A stretch of 64,000 nt of DNA, from NCBI GenBank assembly GCA_021229015.1, contig CM037788.1:43878696-43942695 (forward strand), given 5' to 3'. The DNA comes from Solen grandis (lineage: Eukaryota > Mollusca > Bivalvia > Adapedonta > Solenidae). Of this stretch, positions 22,771 to 35,939 are shown piece after piece. A program made the position numbers and the translations under genes. Every line of letters begins with the position of its first letter. The stretch's first letter is position 1. The notes below the pieces were generated by a model. It was not told the DNA's origin and did not search any database. It worked only from the letters and a program-made list of their open reading frames with translations.

Positions 22771-23619
22771 TTTAACAGGTTTGGTTATAAGGTCAAAACA
22801 GTAAAAAAGAGAAAGAGATGGGATAATTAAACTTATCATCCTTATTTGAATCCGTCCATTAAAACATTTTTTTTAATCTGTTCTTGTTCAATATAAATAG
22901 ACAACCTAATCATGACCCAGAATGCCTAGATAATATTTTGACCTCATGCAATACATTCGCAGCTACTTTGTTCTGATAACATTGGCCAAATATCCAGAAA
23001 TCCCGGTTTTAGATATCAGTCATTCATGCCTATTGGGTAAACGTCCTACCGAGAGCCATTTAGAAACTTGTGCCAACATGATACGTCTAGAGTCCTGCCT
23101 TACGGCGATATGCGGCAATACTGTGTGCCAAGTATGTTTTATCACACACATAACAACCCCGCAAGTTAGCTTGTGTCGAGTACTTTTATTTTGACTTAAT
23201 GGGAGAGTTGACGGATAAGGAGGACTAAACAAAATACTAGGTGAAAAATCCTAATTTATGATTTGTAGCTTTCCACCATTATGGCGTGTTTATCTTTATT
23301 AGCGATGAAATAATTATTTTATTAATCCACATGACACTGAATTATACTGAACTTTCTGAAAAGAACAAACAAACATGTAACAAATATATGAACGAATCCT
23401 TCTCCTTGGGAACATCTTTTAAGGACATAAATATAATACAATTTTAATCCTGCAACTGTTATTCACAAAGGAAGAATGTTACTTTATGATTGTATGTATT
23501 TGAATGTATAGATTACAGAGTAAAAAATCTCGGGAATCATATTTAAGGAGGTATATGTATTAACATTTGTGGTAGGGGAATATGCGTTTTTGAGATTGTA
23601 CGTAGTTTTGTATATACAT
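22771..23619. other. No confident feature
   Basis: Contains a 82-codon ORF at 22946-23194 with six cysteines, and a GTATGT donor-like site at about 23130. No acceptor or family resemblance could be established. Confidence 0.25.
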
Positions 23620-23632
23620 GATTTTGTTATTT

Positions 23633-23915
23633 GTTTATTTGTTGGGTTAAACGTCCCACCAACAGTATTTCGGTCATTTGGAAACTATGTCTACTTGAAA
23701 CAGATGAGGTGCTGCCACACGCCTTAGACATGTGGTATAATGCCACATCCGGTCACCTTATCCTGACACTGGGTCAACAAGTCCTAGAACTACCCCTGTA
23801 TGTTGAGCTCAAAGCAAAGGAACCATCTTTTACAACTTTGGTATGTCGCGGTCAGGGATTGAACTCATGACCTCCCGTTCCCGAGGCGGACACTCTAAAC
23901 CCTCGGTCATCGGTA
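23633..23915 (-). mobile_element. SINE B, full length, with 13-bp target duplication
   Basis: On the minus strand it runs from a tRNA-like head (gggaggtcatgagttcaatcc as B-box region) to gtgggacgttaaacccaac and a short A/C-rich tail. The flanks GATTTTGTTATTT occur at 23620-23632 and 23916-23928. About 283 bp. A reference copy for the gap-truncated SINE at 18548. Confidence 0.85.
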
Positions 23916-23929
23916 GATTTTGTTATTTA

Positions 23930-25370
23930 CAAGTATGTTTTATTGACAACCGATAAACAATACCTTAAACCATTTATACAATATCTGGATAATTTTTAAG
24001 GAATTGTTAAATTCTATTTAAAGAAGTGTATTTGTGAGAGAAAAAAATATGCCACGTATCAGTGTAGTACATGAATGTAAGCAGCTGCAGAGAGATTTAC
24101 TTTTGCAAGACTGGTGTGTTAATTTACATCACAGATTATCTTTCATTGGAAGAAAACTATTGTTTTGATATACGAGACCTTTGAACGGATACATATTTTT
24201 GTTAAGCATTGAAAATATTAAAAGGTCAAGTAATTTGAATTTCCAAGGTGAAATCAACAGAATATAAATGTAAAATAGAATTAAGATATTGAGGCGAAGA
24301 ATTTTAAGGAAACGTCATGTATCTTAGCAAACACAATCACTGATTTTAGTTGGATGGAAATATCTATGGCAAATAAATTCTGATCTGAAAAGGGCAATAC
24401 ATCTATAAAGACAATGCGAGGGTTCAGCTATAAATCTTTATTGATATTTGGAAATTCCACCAAAACCAAGTTTTTCCCAATGGAAGTAGTTTTGGATATT
24501 TTAATAGCCCGAACAAGATCTATTGTACCTATTTTGACTTACATCCATCACCTTTAAGTGTGACCTTCGACTTTAGGCTATGGTCCTTTGTCATGCGCTT
24601 TTTCACAGATTCAAATTGCTGGAAAAAAAACACATACTTGAAAACCCTTCTACCCATGAAATGGCTGCGGACTGGATTTATTTAAGAAATGTGAGGAAAT
24701 CAAAGACTTTTCCCGTTAAAAGTGTACATCAACTTAAAAGCTTTTTTTTTTTTTTCGTTATTTAATATTGGCGCATTTCATTGAAAACCTTGGTTTTTTT
24801 TTTTAAACCAAATAATTAATTTTAACTATCTTAAGTACATCGTATTTTACAGACACATCGTATTCATTTATATTCACGTGAATTCCTTTTTATACCAAAG
24901 AAACTAACACTGGTATATTTAATATTGATTTTATTTTCTATATTAAGTACATATACATATTCGCTAGATAAACATTCCTTTATATTTCCATATTCACATA
25001 TGTCCATTACTCACTTATGACAGCGGTTCTTAGGAAACTAGATTAATCGCCATCAGAAAAATCCACCCATTAACTTTTGTCATATGTACTGTTACAGTAT
25101 AATACATTTTACAATGTAAGTAAAGGTTGACAAGGAACCTCTAATCTCTGTCGGAGCTTTTATTTCTGAATATTATACTGTGTTTTATAGTTATTTCAGG
25201 AATATTTATGTCCGATGCGTTATATTGTCATTGGCATAAGATGTTAAAAGTAGTATTTCTTTGCTTTTTATAGACTAGATATATGTAGGTCTGGTTAACC
25301 AAACGTCTTCATTAACGATTCTGAAAGCAGGGTAACCAGAGGCTTTACTGCTACATACACATGTATTATT
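23930..25370. other. No feature recognised
   Basis: AT-rich unique-looking sequence on both strands; only short ORFs without family signals. Confidence 0.3.
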
Positions 25371-25376
25371 CATGTA

Positions 25377-25447
25377 TCTTGCTTGGCACTCAACGTGTGG
25401 GGATCCAGGAAAGGATGAACTGGCATCAGGATATGTTACTTGGCATA
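25377..25447 (+). mobile_element. SINE B fragment
   Basis: cttgcttggcactcaacg, gaactggcatcaggatatg and ttacttggca match the central part of SINE B. Both ends are missing. Confidence 0.55.
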
Positions 25448-25584
25448 GAAATAAGCCATTAATTGAATTAAATATTCAGTAATTAATTAGTCAAATATGA
25501 GCATACTAAATGATTCCAAATCTAAAGTCAAAACTACAAAAGTTTTACATGCAAAACACAGAAACATGGATGAGTTACATTTGA

Positions 25585-25830
25585 CATAGTAGACTTTTAC
25601 CAAGATTGTTCAAAATGTGCCCGCCCCAAGGGTAATTTAATTTTTAAAAACTTATATATGGGGGATAAAATATATGAGGATCAAAAAGGCATGGAGCTTA
25701 GATTAGTTATGTGTGTCACTATGAGTGTCATTGCCCATTGTTCCTCTACCATTTTTTTCAAATCATGACCCTTCGGTCGAAATTTGACCACTCCCGATGT
25801 TCACTTATTTTCACAAAGACGTTTTAAAAT
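25585..25830 (+). repeat. Orphan units of the 165-bp array family
   Basis: ttttaccaagattgttcaaa, gcccgccccaagggtaa and ggcatggagcttagatta resemble units in H1 and H4, but no hairpin ends flank them. Confidence 0.45.
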
Positions 25831-26918
25831 ACTCATAAAGTAACGTTACAAGAACAAAAGAACAACCAACAAAGTCATCCATGCTTACTACCGAACATAC
25901 CTGAATTCTGACATGTAATGGTTATGATAATGCACACAAGATACTCAAGACTAAAAGAAAACTAAATATGCAAACCAGAACGATCAGGCAAATATAGAAA
26001 TTAAATTGTAAGTAAATAAAACTTGAATCTGTGCCCGTGTGTATATTGTTCTATTGCAAAGTAGAGCCAGTCGCACAAAAAAAAGCTTCTGATATATAAA
26101 TTCAATTAACAAAATTAAAAACGACACTTTATTGATACCTTGAAATCTCAGGAGATAAATCTGAAGAAAAAAAATAGAATGTACATATTCCTGCATCGTC
26201 GGAACCCACGGCATATATACCGTTATCACAACCGTGTTTACCGTGGGATTTTCAAGTGGCAAAACTTCGTTTTCATAAATATGAATCAGCTTATTTCTGA
26301 CCAATGAAACCATGCATAGTATTTTAAATAATTTTCATTGAATTAACACTTCTTGCAAGATTAATCTCAAGGGCGTGACGTCACCTCTACATAACAGAAC
26401 GAAACTGACTATAAAAATCCCGTGCCGTTTCATTGGTCAAGTGATCCCTGATGTCGCCGTGCTGTCTCAGCCACGGATCCTTAAAACAAAACATAATTAG
26501 TAATTCAGGAATACAAAATTTTGCTTATCAAGTAACCCAAGGTGGATTTAGAAGCAACGCGTATCAAGCGAGAGTGGGTTTCAACAATAATAATCCTGAC
26601 AAAAGTATTTCTGTAGATCATGGTATCTCTTTGCGAACTGGTTTAATAAAAGTCCTTTTTGCAGATTCTAGCATGTTCAAATCCATTTTCCGAAGGATGG
26701 ATCCACTTTACATATTTATAAAGTAAGATGCTGGTATAATACGGAATGAAGACTGAATCTCAATAAAATTTGTAAGATACAATTATACCATTTCACTTCT
26801 AGATCGCATCAGATGTCATCTTGTCCGGTTACGCACCAAAACTCTTCACTGGAAACTTCGTCTGGTCTTTAGTGTCATCAAAACTGCCTAAGCTTCAAGC
26901 CTTGAACAAGAAACTTAC

Positions 26919-27129
26919 CTACTGCTTCGGCCTTCGTAGAATAACTGCTAGACACCAGTTCCATCAAAGACCTTTCAGCTTCTCGCATACTTTCCAAAAT
27001 TTGAACTTTAAACTACACTCACTTTCTTCCGAAACTGAAACTTGTCAATACCGACAAAATCTTGCTGAATTTTAGTCAGTTGTGTCTCTGATTTTTGCCT
27101 CTGAGATTCGATTATTTGCTTTAATGTGG
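26919..27129 (-). pseudogene. Possible exon of a coiled-coil protein, frameshifted
   Basis: On the minus strand an acceptor-like ttaatttctag is followed by TLKQIIESQRQKSETQLTKI and FVGIDKFQFRKK. After a frame change it reads KVQILESMREAERSLMELV then SSSYSTKAEAV, and a GTAAGT donor follows. The Lys/Glu/Gln-rich heptad-like pattern suggests a coiled coil. It faintly recalls gag-like coiled-coil regions of molluscan retroelements, an uncertain recollection. No neighbouring exon was found. Confidence 0.3.
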
Positions 27130-27721
27130 CTAGAAATTAAATCCTCAATTTAAGGAGGATTCTCGTTACCCATGCATATCAGAAAGCCACGTTGTCCGCT
27201 CAGTCTCAAATCAAAATGTACACATCCGTTCTAAACCCTAATCACGCCTGAGCGTAGAAAAACGCATAAAAAATTGAGTTCTCAAATTCGGACCTGTCTT
27301 TACAGGGAAAGTCTTTAACGTATTTGAACGGATCATATCACTATCTCATCTAAACCTGACCCCTTTTAGAATTGGGACCCTGAAATTATTTAATTTAGAA
27401 ATAAAAATATAGAATCAAAAATCCATAGAAGGGTATAAAATGAAAAATACAAATTACCTGGAATTTCTGAATTCAATAAAATCATTTTAAAAAATTGCAG
27501 TCGTTAACCTATTTATAAATCACCTGTGTAATTATACAATGGATTATCTTTGCTCCTTAGAATCGTTGATCAATATTGATTGTCTCTTTAACACATTTCT
27601 TTACGATACAGCTTCTTCGATATGAGTACAATCGACATCTATTATTTACCGAACTAAACAACTGTAACGTTGAAAAACGTAATTTTAACCAGAGCTGGTA
27701 TCTTTCAGATCGATCACGTTT

Positions 27722-27822
27722 TATTGTTTAAACTTATTTATTTTATGTCGATCAGAAAAGAAGTTCCAACAATATATAGACATCCTTTCTGATAATTCCT
27801 TGGTTGGATTAATACTGTGCAT
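27722..27822 (-). mobile_element. SINE A fragment, 3' part
   Basis: aaacttatttattttatgtc, followed by gatcagaaaagaagttcc and ttccttggttgg, corresponds to the tail half of SINE A on the minus strand. The tRNA-like head is missing. Confidence 0.5.
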
Positions 27823-27829
27823 CATGATT

Positions 27830-27870
27830 TCTCAGGTGAGCGACACAGGGCCATCGTGGCCCTTTTGTAA
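27830..27870 (+). mobile_element. Solo right end of the hairpin-ended element family
   Basis: ctcaggtgagcgacacaggg followed by ccatcgtggccctttt is the right terminus of the H family, with no array or left end attached. It abuts the SINE A fragment. Confidence 0.6.
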
Positions 27871-27879
27871 AATATAAAC

Positions 27880-29795
27880 TTTGGAGAAACTGAGAGCATC
27901 TCATATATCAAATTACAGCTCTGTAATGACATGTTTATCATAAACATTCCGACTTCTTTTCAATTAATTACCCTATCAAATACATTAAATCTAGAGGTTT
28001 GTAATATATTCATTCCCTGATAAAACTTCTTACAACATTTAATATTCTTTCTACAACAACTAAAGGCAGAAATTATATACAATCATCCTAAAATAATTAT
28101 TAGCTGAAAAAAATCACGCAATTAATTAAATAATTTAACCCCCTTCCAGGAGTCGCGTTCTTTTATGGGCACTAAGTTCCGCCATGGAGGCAATTCATAA
28201 TGCTGCGAGTTAAGTATATCTGCATCTCAAGCTGATGAGTTACAATATATGCATGGCAAATACTAGTACATGTGTACTTAAACAATTGGTTCAAAAACAG
28301 AACACTGATTCATTGAACAACTAATTGTACATGATGAAACACTACTAGCAATAATACAAGTGTTATAACGATCCTCGATCGCTAACCTGGAAATACTTAA
28401 ATTTGCTATAAATCATGTTTAAGTGTGTTTGACACATAGCTTCAGCCAAGGAATACCCAAGAAACAGCTATTATACAAATGTATTTCGGGATTATTTTTT
28501 TTTTTTCAAAACTGATTTTTGGGGTTAGGTAAAGTAGCTGTTGACTCAGGACAATGACCGTTCACAAAAGCTAACATTAAGCAATTTAAGCTTAGGTACG
28601 CTAAAAGAAAAGACGTATCGACATCAATGTTTTAATAATTTCATGATGCCTAGATTTACACAATTTGTATAATTTTTTATTTCATAAAACAAAGTGTTAT
28701 TTCGTCAAACATAGCTATTTCAGATAGGAATTTATATGTATTGTTTAAATCGTAGAAGAAAAAAAATATCAGGAAACAGTTACGAAATTTTTTTTTGGCC
28801 TATTGACATTTGATTCAAAGCGCTGGACAGAACCCTGGTTTAAATTTGGCAGCTTTAAATATTAAACAGTTGATTGCAGAGACAAATGTCATACATGCTA
28901 CAAATTGAAAACTAGAAGTCGGTGAATGGTGGAAATATAATTACGTCGCGTGGCAACTGAATAAATGAACGTTTCGTGACATTAGCTTGTGGAAAATACA
29001 ATAAAACTTGACCCAAATACATCAGAATGTATCAATCTGCATTGTTTTTCTCACAAATACTTTATAAATATTCATAATTTGTAATTTTAATTGAGTTTTA
29101 CTATTTTCTAAATTCTGTACGCTTTTAACCAACGCAAGTGTAGCTTTTTAATATTTACACATGAAATGTTGCTTATGATATTATAAAACTTCCTGTTCAC
29201 GCTGAACATTTCATGTAAAATCCGACCAAATCAAGTAATACAGAAAACTTTTTTTTAAAATAAGCAACTTCATTTGTTATGCACACGCCAATCGGAATTC
29301 TGATAGGTCAAGATATTTAATATATATTTTGGTTATTGAAATACTGGCAAAGTTCGATTTGTGGTAATATCCTCTTAATATTACCGGAGTTATGACACTT
29401 TGTTATGATTTTTCATTTCCGACCAATAACTTTTGAAGGATTCATTCATATTTTGGTTATAATATATGTTATTAAATAAGTGCTTTGATATTGGCTCTTG
29501 ATATTTGTCCAAGGGCAGTCATTTTGGCCCGAGGCTTTATTACATAACTGCTTTAGCCAATACAATTGCAGGAAAAGCAGGGTCAATAAATAAATTCACT
29601 TTTGGCCCCGGTCCGACAGTGATAATTTTTTATTGGTCCACTTATTGAGATCGTAAGTGATTATTGAAATGCGTCTTTAATTGTTATAGAGCTCATAGAC
29701 TATAGTTGTGTAATAAGTAATGATACCAACATACAGGCTATGTTTAGTTTTGGTTATTATCCACTGATTATAACGTTTGTATATCCCTTTCTTAT
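27880..29795. other. No gene recognised
   Basis: AT-rich sequence. The part near 29390-29640 has ggagttatgacac and attttggcccgaggc words that recur near 30920, suggesting old satellite-like repeats. Confidence 0.3.
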
Positions 29796-29799
29796 TTAA

Positions 29800-30033
29800 C
29801 CCTTTCCCTCATATAGACTCATTTTGACGCACTCAATAGGTACCACATAAAGCCTGATCTGCAGAAAACTACAGTTAAACCTTACCAAATTCAATTACAA
29901 AATCCTCATTTCCAGACCACTGAGGAGCAGCGAACAACATAAAACCTGATCAGCCTGCGAGTTACTCGCAGGCTGATCTGGTTTTATGTTGTTCGCATAG
30001 GTTTTTTCATGGTTTCCTCTATGAGGGAAAGGG
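29800..30033 (+). mobile_element. piggyBac-like MITE, copy 4
   Basis: A 234-bp copy with TTAA at 29796-29799 and 30034-30037 and intact terminal repeats. Very close in sequence to copy 1, so recent activity is plausible. Confidence 0.8.
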
Positions 30034-30441
30034 TTAAATATTTCTTTTCTGATCAACAACTTTGAAACACTCTCTGGATATAATTCAAATTTAGTGTGTA
30101 CTTACATATTATCAAAATACAGCGCAAATTAAATAGAAGTTAATGTCAAATTTTAGTTTCTGCTCTCTATCTTTTAATTGACTTGATGTTTATGTTCATA
30201 TTTAGCCTGTAAGTGTATCACGATTAAAGCCCCAGTGCGTTTTAGCTGGGAAAATATATTTTATAATCAGCAAAGCCTCAAATGATGTTTGATTAACTTC
30301 TCCATGTTTAATTAAGCCCACATAATGAAATATTCGCCCGGAAGTCTTAGTTGTTCAGACAGGGCAAAATAGTGAGAAAGATGGGCGGAGCTTGTTCTGA
30401 AACACACTGTTCAGTAAAACCACGGATGTCTCGGTGACATG

Positions 30442-30546
30442 GGGTGTTTCAAAAGTTCATGGACTTTTTCTATAGACTGAATAAATATTGATACACGGTA
30501 GTAGAGGAGATAGGAAGAAAATCCACGAACTTCTGAAAAATACCTT
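30442..30546. mobile_element. Short mariner-like MITE
   Basis: About 105 bp with terminal inverted repeats ggggtgtttcaaaagttcat / cgaacttctgaaaaatacc, the aggtatttttc-aaaagttc style of some mariner ends. A TA duplication is not clear at the left side. Non-coding. Confidence 0.45.
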
Positions 30547-33002
30547 GTATGTTAATTTTATGCTGTCATTGTTCTGAGATATATATAGAACGAGACAGCC
30601 ACAATTTGCATTTTTTCTAAAAGAATCTTCCCTGTAAATTAGACAGGTCTTTCAGTTACGAAATTAAAACTAAATTATATATGTTGTAAGTGCATTCGGA
30701 TTTAGGTCTAACATCTATAAGATACTACTTTATGTGTACCACTGTACTCTTAAATCTGACTATGTTATAGCCTTTCTTGGGATATTTTAAGGTTAAATTT
30801 CTGTTTCCACCCTTTAATAATTAAAGGATTAATTCATATATAGCTTGTAAGTGTATCATAATTAAATAAAAGTGTCAAGTTTAATACTGGTTACAATTTG
30901 TATTTATATACAATTTATTCCTAATGGAGTTATGACCTATTTTATGTAACTCTTTTTTTAATTCAGGAATACCCACAATTCTAACACAAATACATAAATT
31001 ATATACTAGGCAGGATTCATCATCCGCTTTCTGAAGCAAACTGATCACTGACAAGCAATTCTCCTTCCTGAAGGGCTTGTACTATAGATATAAGTATGTG
31101 TTATGAGCGGATAACCGTCAATGGCATCATCGAGTCGAGTTTTGGCTGTATCTTTTCACTTATTGATATTCTGATGATGCTCTGAGTTCCAGAGCGAAGA
31201 AATACTTGCCCTAGCAAACGAAATAGCAAGCTGCACTTTCATGGGCGTGTTCAGTTTGGAAAACCTATCCTACGGGTTTAGCAGTTACATTTCATTTATA
31301 TGTTATTTATTTTGGACACATATTGAGGTTCACCAACAGTAATTGACCCGAGACCATAAATGTATTTATGCCATACTGAAAAACACCATTTGGTCAATTT
31401 CTGCATTTTTACTTCTCTCTGCCAAATTATTTCCTGAAAAACCAGGGTAGATTCAGATATGAGGTGGATGTGTCCTCGAGAAATAGCAGATGACATTAAG
31501 CATCTGCCAAGTCACAGATGATCAAGAAAAGCAACACCAATCTTCATTACATCTTCAAACTTCATTACAAACTTAAGATACTCTGTGAAAAATATCTTCT
31601 GATATGAAGATTTTCAATCCATTAAAAATATAGAAGGTGTGATATCTTTTTATCTTTTTGGGTTGTTCAATGATGTGTAACCGCATGTATGTTATCCGTC
31701 TGAGAGGAAAACAAATATGTTTCGCGTATATGTTTGCATTGCGATCATATCATGATGATTTAATTAAATATAAGCATAACTGTTGTAGGATTTACAATCA
31801 CATACTTTAACTTGAACTATCAGTTCATTTACTTACTATACTGTCAGGAAGAGTACATATGCACAACTTCATTTCATAGTGATTAAATTTAAAATGTTTT
31901 GTGAAATCAAATCAAAACGTTGGGAGGTTTGCATTTTTTTTTACCGCACGGACAAAAAAAAACAAAACAAAAAAAACTGGTACCATTATACCACGTGACT
32001 TTGTTTTTGCATCGTCTCGAATACTGCCGCTTGCAACAGTATAAATTGATTTAGAACTCTGGCAAATTACATCCCGCATTTGTTAAATCACAGACACATA
32101 CGTTGTATATTTTGCTCTATGTTACTGCCAAACGAGTTCATTGTTATGCATGGTCTTAAAGCGCAGATATCAGACATCATTTGAGACACTGTGATTTCCG
32201 CCACAGACTCCTTATTGTTGAGGACCCTGTTAACTCGTTAAAATGTCTGTTGAGTGGACGGCGCGCTACTTCTGCTTCGTAAATAGGATTACGTTATTCA
32301 CCTGATTTCTTCCTAAAGTGGAAAACTCAATTTCCTTGAATCGAACATACGAACGTATTTCATCAGTTTCTTTTTCCTATGAGCAAGCACAAACATGTTT
32401 GTCTTATTCCAAACTGACAAACATCAATGAGTATACAAGAGTTAGATGTTGAGTTTATTTAAGTTATTTACGGCTTAATACCCGATAATTAAGAATGCAG
32501 GTTATTGTAGGGTTCAAGTGGTCAAAATTGGCAATTTTATTTTTATTCTACTGCATCACAAAAATAGAGCATATATATATAGCGTATTGTATAGTATCGT
32601 AACGTATCCGATCTTATCGTAATGCATCGATTGGTATAATACAATATGGTCGAGATCGTAACGCATTGTATCTTATGGCAATGGTTTATCGTAAAACGTA
32701 TGCCGTACATCGCATGACGTACGTACTCATATACAGTAATCACTTTAGGTTTTGGGACAACCTCGTCTTTTAAGAATTTTTTCATGCTTCAAAATCTGGA
32801 CATTTTGAATCTGATAATTGTTACTTAATCTAAGTTTTGGGAGAATATTTTCTGTCATAATTACCATAACATATTTAGCTTGTATGAAAACAAAACTTAG
32901 AAGAACTGCTTGAATGTGATGTGTGATGCTATTATTCATCTTGCAGAGTAGTTATAAAGCAAATGTGACAGATCAGGGATGAATTACTGTATGCGAAACA
33001 CC
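30547..33002. other. No gene recognised
   Basis: Contains short ORFs only. 32560-32720 is a quasi-repeat of tatcgtaacgtat-like words, richer in TCGTA than the surroundings. A possible splice-less reading at 31160-31265 on the minus strand was considered and not accepted. Confidence 0.3.
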
Positions 33003-34433
33003 AAACAAGAGGGCCAAGATGGCCCTTGATCGCTCACCTGAGAAAGATGATTGCTTAAGAAATAAAGATGCTAGAGTGTAAAAGTGAAATCTGGCTTTTT
33101 TATGGTGAAAAGGGCATAACTCCTAAATTAACCAGTCAATATCAGCCATAATCAAACTCAATTGAGACATTATGGTCATAAACATTGTCATAAAGTTTGA
33201 AGATGATTGCTCAAAAGATGAAGATGCTAGAGTGTAAACAAAGAGAAATCTGGCATTTTTTTATATTAAAAGGAGCTTAACTCCTGACCTAATTGACCGA
33301 TCTCAGCCATATTCAAACTCAATCGAGACATTATGGTCATAAGCACTGCCATAAAGTTTGAAGATGGTTGCTTAAAAGATGCAGATGCTAGAGTGTAAAC
33401 AATGTGAAATATGGCATTTTTTTAATATTAAAAGGGGCATAACTCCTGACCTAATTGACGGATCTCAGCCCTAATCGAACTCAATCGAGACATTATGGTC
33501 ATAAACATTGTCATACAGTTTGAAGATGATTGCTTAAAAGATGAAGATGCTTGAGTGTAAACAAAGTGAAATCTGGCATTTTTCTTACATCAAACGGGGC
33601 TTAACTCCTGACCTAAGAGACCGATGTCAGCCATAATCAAACTCAATTGAGACATTATGGTCATAAACATTGTCATACAGTTTGAAGATGGTTGCTCAAA
33701 AGATGAAGATGCTAGAGTGTAAACAAAGTGAAATATGGCATATTTTTTTATATTAAAAGGGGCATTTCTCCTGACCTAATTGACCGATCTCAGCCATATT
33801 AAACTCAATGAGCTTATGGTCATAAGCATCATAAGTTTGAAGATGATTGCTCAAAATATGAAGATGCTAGAGTGTAATCAAAGTGAAATATGGCATATTT
33901 TTTATATTAAAAGGGGCATTTCTCCTGACCTAATTGACTGATCTTAGCCATAATTGAACTCAATTGAGTCCTTATAGTCATAAGCATTACCATAAAGTTT
34001 GAATATGATTGCTCAAAAGATGCAGATGCTAGAGTGTAAACAACGTGAAATATGGCATTATTTTAATATTAAAAGGGGCTTAACTCCTGACCTAATTGAC
34101 GGATCTTAGCCATAATCGAACTCTATCGAGACCTTATGGTCATAAGCATTGCCATTAAGTTTAAAGATGATTGCTTAAAAGATGCAGATGCTAGAGTGTA
34201 AACAACGTGAAATATGGCATTTTATAATAAAAAGGGGCATAACTCCTGACCTTATTGACGGATCTCAGCCATTATCGAACTCAATCGAGACATTATAGTC
34301 ATAAATATTGTCTTAAAGGTTGAAGATGATTGCTTAAGAAATAAAGGTGATAGAGTTTAAACACTAAAAATTGTTGACGCCGCACGACGCACGACGGACG
34401 CTCACGGGATCACAATAGCTCACCCTGAGCTCT
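33003..34433 (-). mobile_element. Hairpin-ended array element H2
   Basis: On the plus strand it begins aacaagagggccaagatggc followed by ccttgatcgctcacctg, the reverse complement of the family right end. It finishes with gacgcacgacggacgctcac and agctcaccctgagctc. Between lie about eight units of about 162 bp, keyed by gatgctagagtgtaaac at 33071, 33227, 33388, 33550, 33712, 33867, 34029 and 34191. This unit is unrelated to those in H1, H3 and H5. Confidence 0.75.
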
Positions 34434-34760
34434 GGTTATTGTTCGCCCGACTGGTGCCACACAAACCTGTCCGGCATTCAGTAATCAAACGGTCTCCTGC
34501 GGACTGCCCTTAGCAGTATCGTAGAGGCATCGGCGGGACAAATTATAATTGCCGGTCCGACATTTACCGATGAAAAGCCAACAAAATCGGCTGATAACCC
34601 CACAGACGCCGCAATTACACGGTTGGCCTATTTTAATAGTATCTTATCAGACGATCCTGTCCCGATCTGTACACGCCTGCCGATGCCAAGAAATCGCCCA
34701 GCCAACCGAGCGCCGGTGACCGTAGCATAAAGATGGACTTTCATAAGTGATACATGAAGT
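34434..34760. other. CpG-richer unique stretch
   Basis: GC and CpG content are visibly higher than the surroundings from about 34378 (cgccgcacgacgcacgacgg) to 34730 (accgagcgccggtgaccg). No ORF or RNA motif was recognised. It could be a promoter-like island or an ancient insert. Confidence 0.35.
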
Positions 34761-34784
34761 ATATAGAATTGAATCTCTCCCCTC

Positions 34785-34787
<3 letters not shown>

Positions 34788-34829
<42 letters not shown>
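34788..34829. repeat. (CT)n microsatellite
   Basis: About 20 uninterrupted CT dinucleotides. It creates a false Arg-Glu ORF on the minus strand. Confidence 0.95.
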
Positions 34830-34833
<4 letters not shown>

Positions 34834-35935
34834 TACTACGACGTTCATCATTGTAATCTTAATTTATTCGTGCACTATGTGAAGTGCATGCAATTTAAAT
34901 TGTCATGAAATAGTTAAATTTCAGTCGTCACATTTTATCAATCATCTTTCTTTGCCATGAGAAAATTAACCAGCTTAATTAACCGATGACCCGTGTAACG
35001 ATTTCAAGTGAACCCCAAATTCCAGTTCCCCGCGGAACATGAAAACGTTTTTATATACCTTGGTAGAGCGCAATGGAGATTCCTACCCCTTCCCCTCCTC
35101 CAATGTTCAAGTGTCCCACCAAGATTATGAAATCGATTTCAAATCCTTCTTGGGTAACCTGAAACGTTTTTATCCCGGTGAACTAGAAACGATTTAAGTT
35201 GCCCCCAATTCAAGCCCATCCACCACAACCACCAGCAGGTACATAAAGTTTTCATATACCCCATCTAGGAATTTTCCGGTAGAAGCATCTTGAAGACGTA
35301 TAAAGACCCCCCCCCCCCACACACACACACATTTTTACTGTCCTTCCCAGGACTACGAAAACGTTTTTCAAGATCCTCTATTTAACGTTATATGATTTTC
35401 AATTTAGGAAAATCAAATTCAACAATGATGTACGATGTATATTATACTTGCTAACGACGCATTTAAGTAACTATATATTATAAAATAAGAAATAAACTTT
35501 AAGAATATACTTTAAGGGGTCAGGGATCATTTGAAAACCTTTTAAAGTTTCTGGGGGTTTCACCAACCTTATTTTACCCGTGTGTCATTTGTTTTTAACT
35601 TACCTGGGTAACTTTAAATTAGGGGGTGGGGGGGACTTGGACAACGTTACACTGGAACAGTCAAACGGACACACTATACACATAGTAAAGATAGTCTAAA
35701 AACAATCAACCTAGTATTGCAGTGATTATATGAAAGTATTTTGACTGGTTTTAAAAAAGTGTCAAAAACTCGAAATGTTAATACTTGGGAATAAATATAA
35801 TCACCGGTCGGTCTTATCGTATTTTAAACAACATTTAACCGACTGGTTAGACCGGAATGTATATAGTAGAATGGATAACAACTGTATATACTATATATTA
35901 CACAGTAAGTCAGTATATCATGTTTTACATAAGTA
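34830..35935. other. No feature recognised
   Basis: Contains short C-rich and (AC)n tracts near 35310-35332 and no credible coding signal. Confidence 0.3.
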
Positions 35936-35939
35936 CATA

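Noticed and set aside
22946..23194. 82-codon ORF with six cysteines and a GTATGT donor-like site
   Set aside because: No convincing acceptor, partner exon or family match. Mentioned only as an uncertain region.
31160..31265. Minus-strand reading with MKVQLAISFARASISSLW, faintly like THAP/P-element transposases
   Set aside because: Only about 35 residues, with no second motif and no terminal repeats. Too weak to call.
34628..34831. ORF with an Arg-Glu repeat
   Set aside because: Translation of a (CT)n microsatellite.
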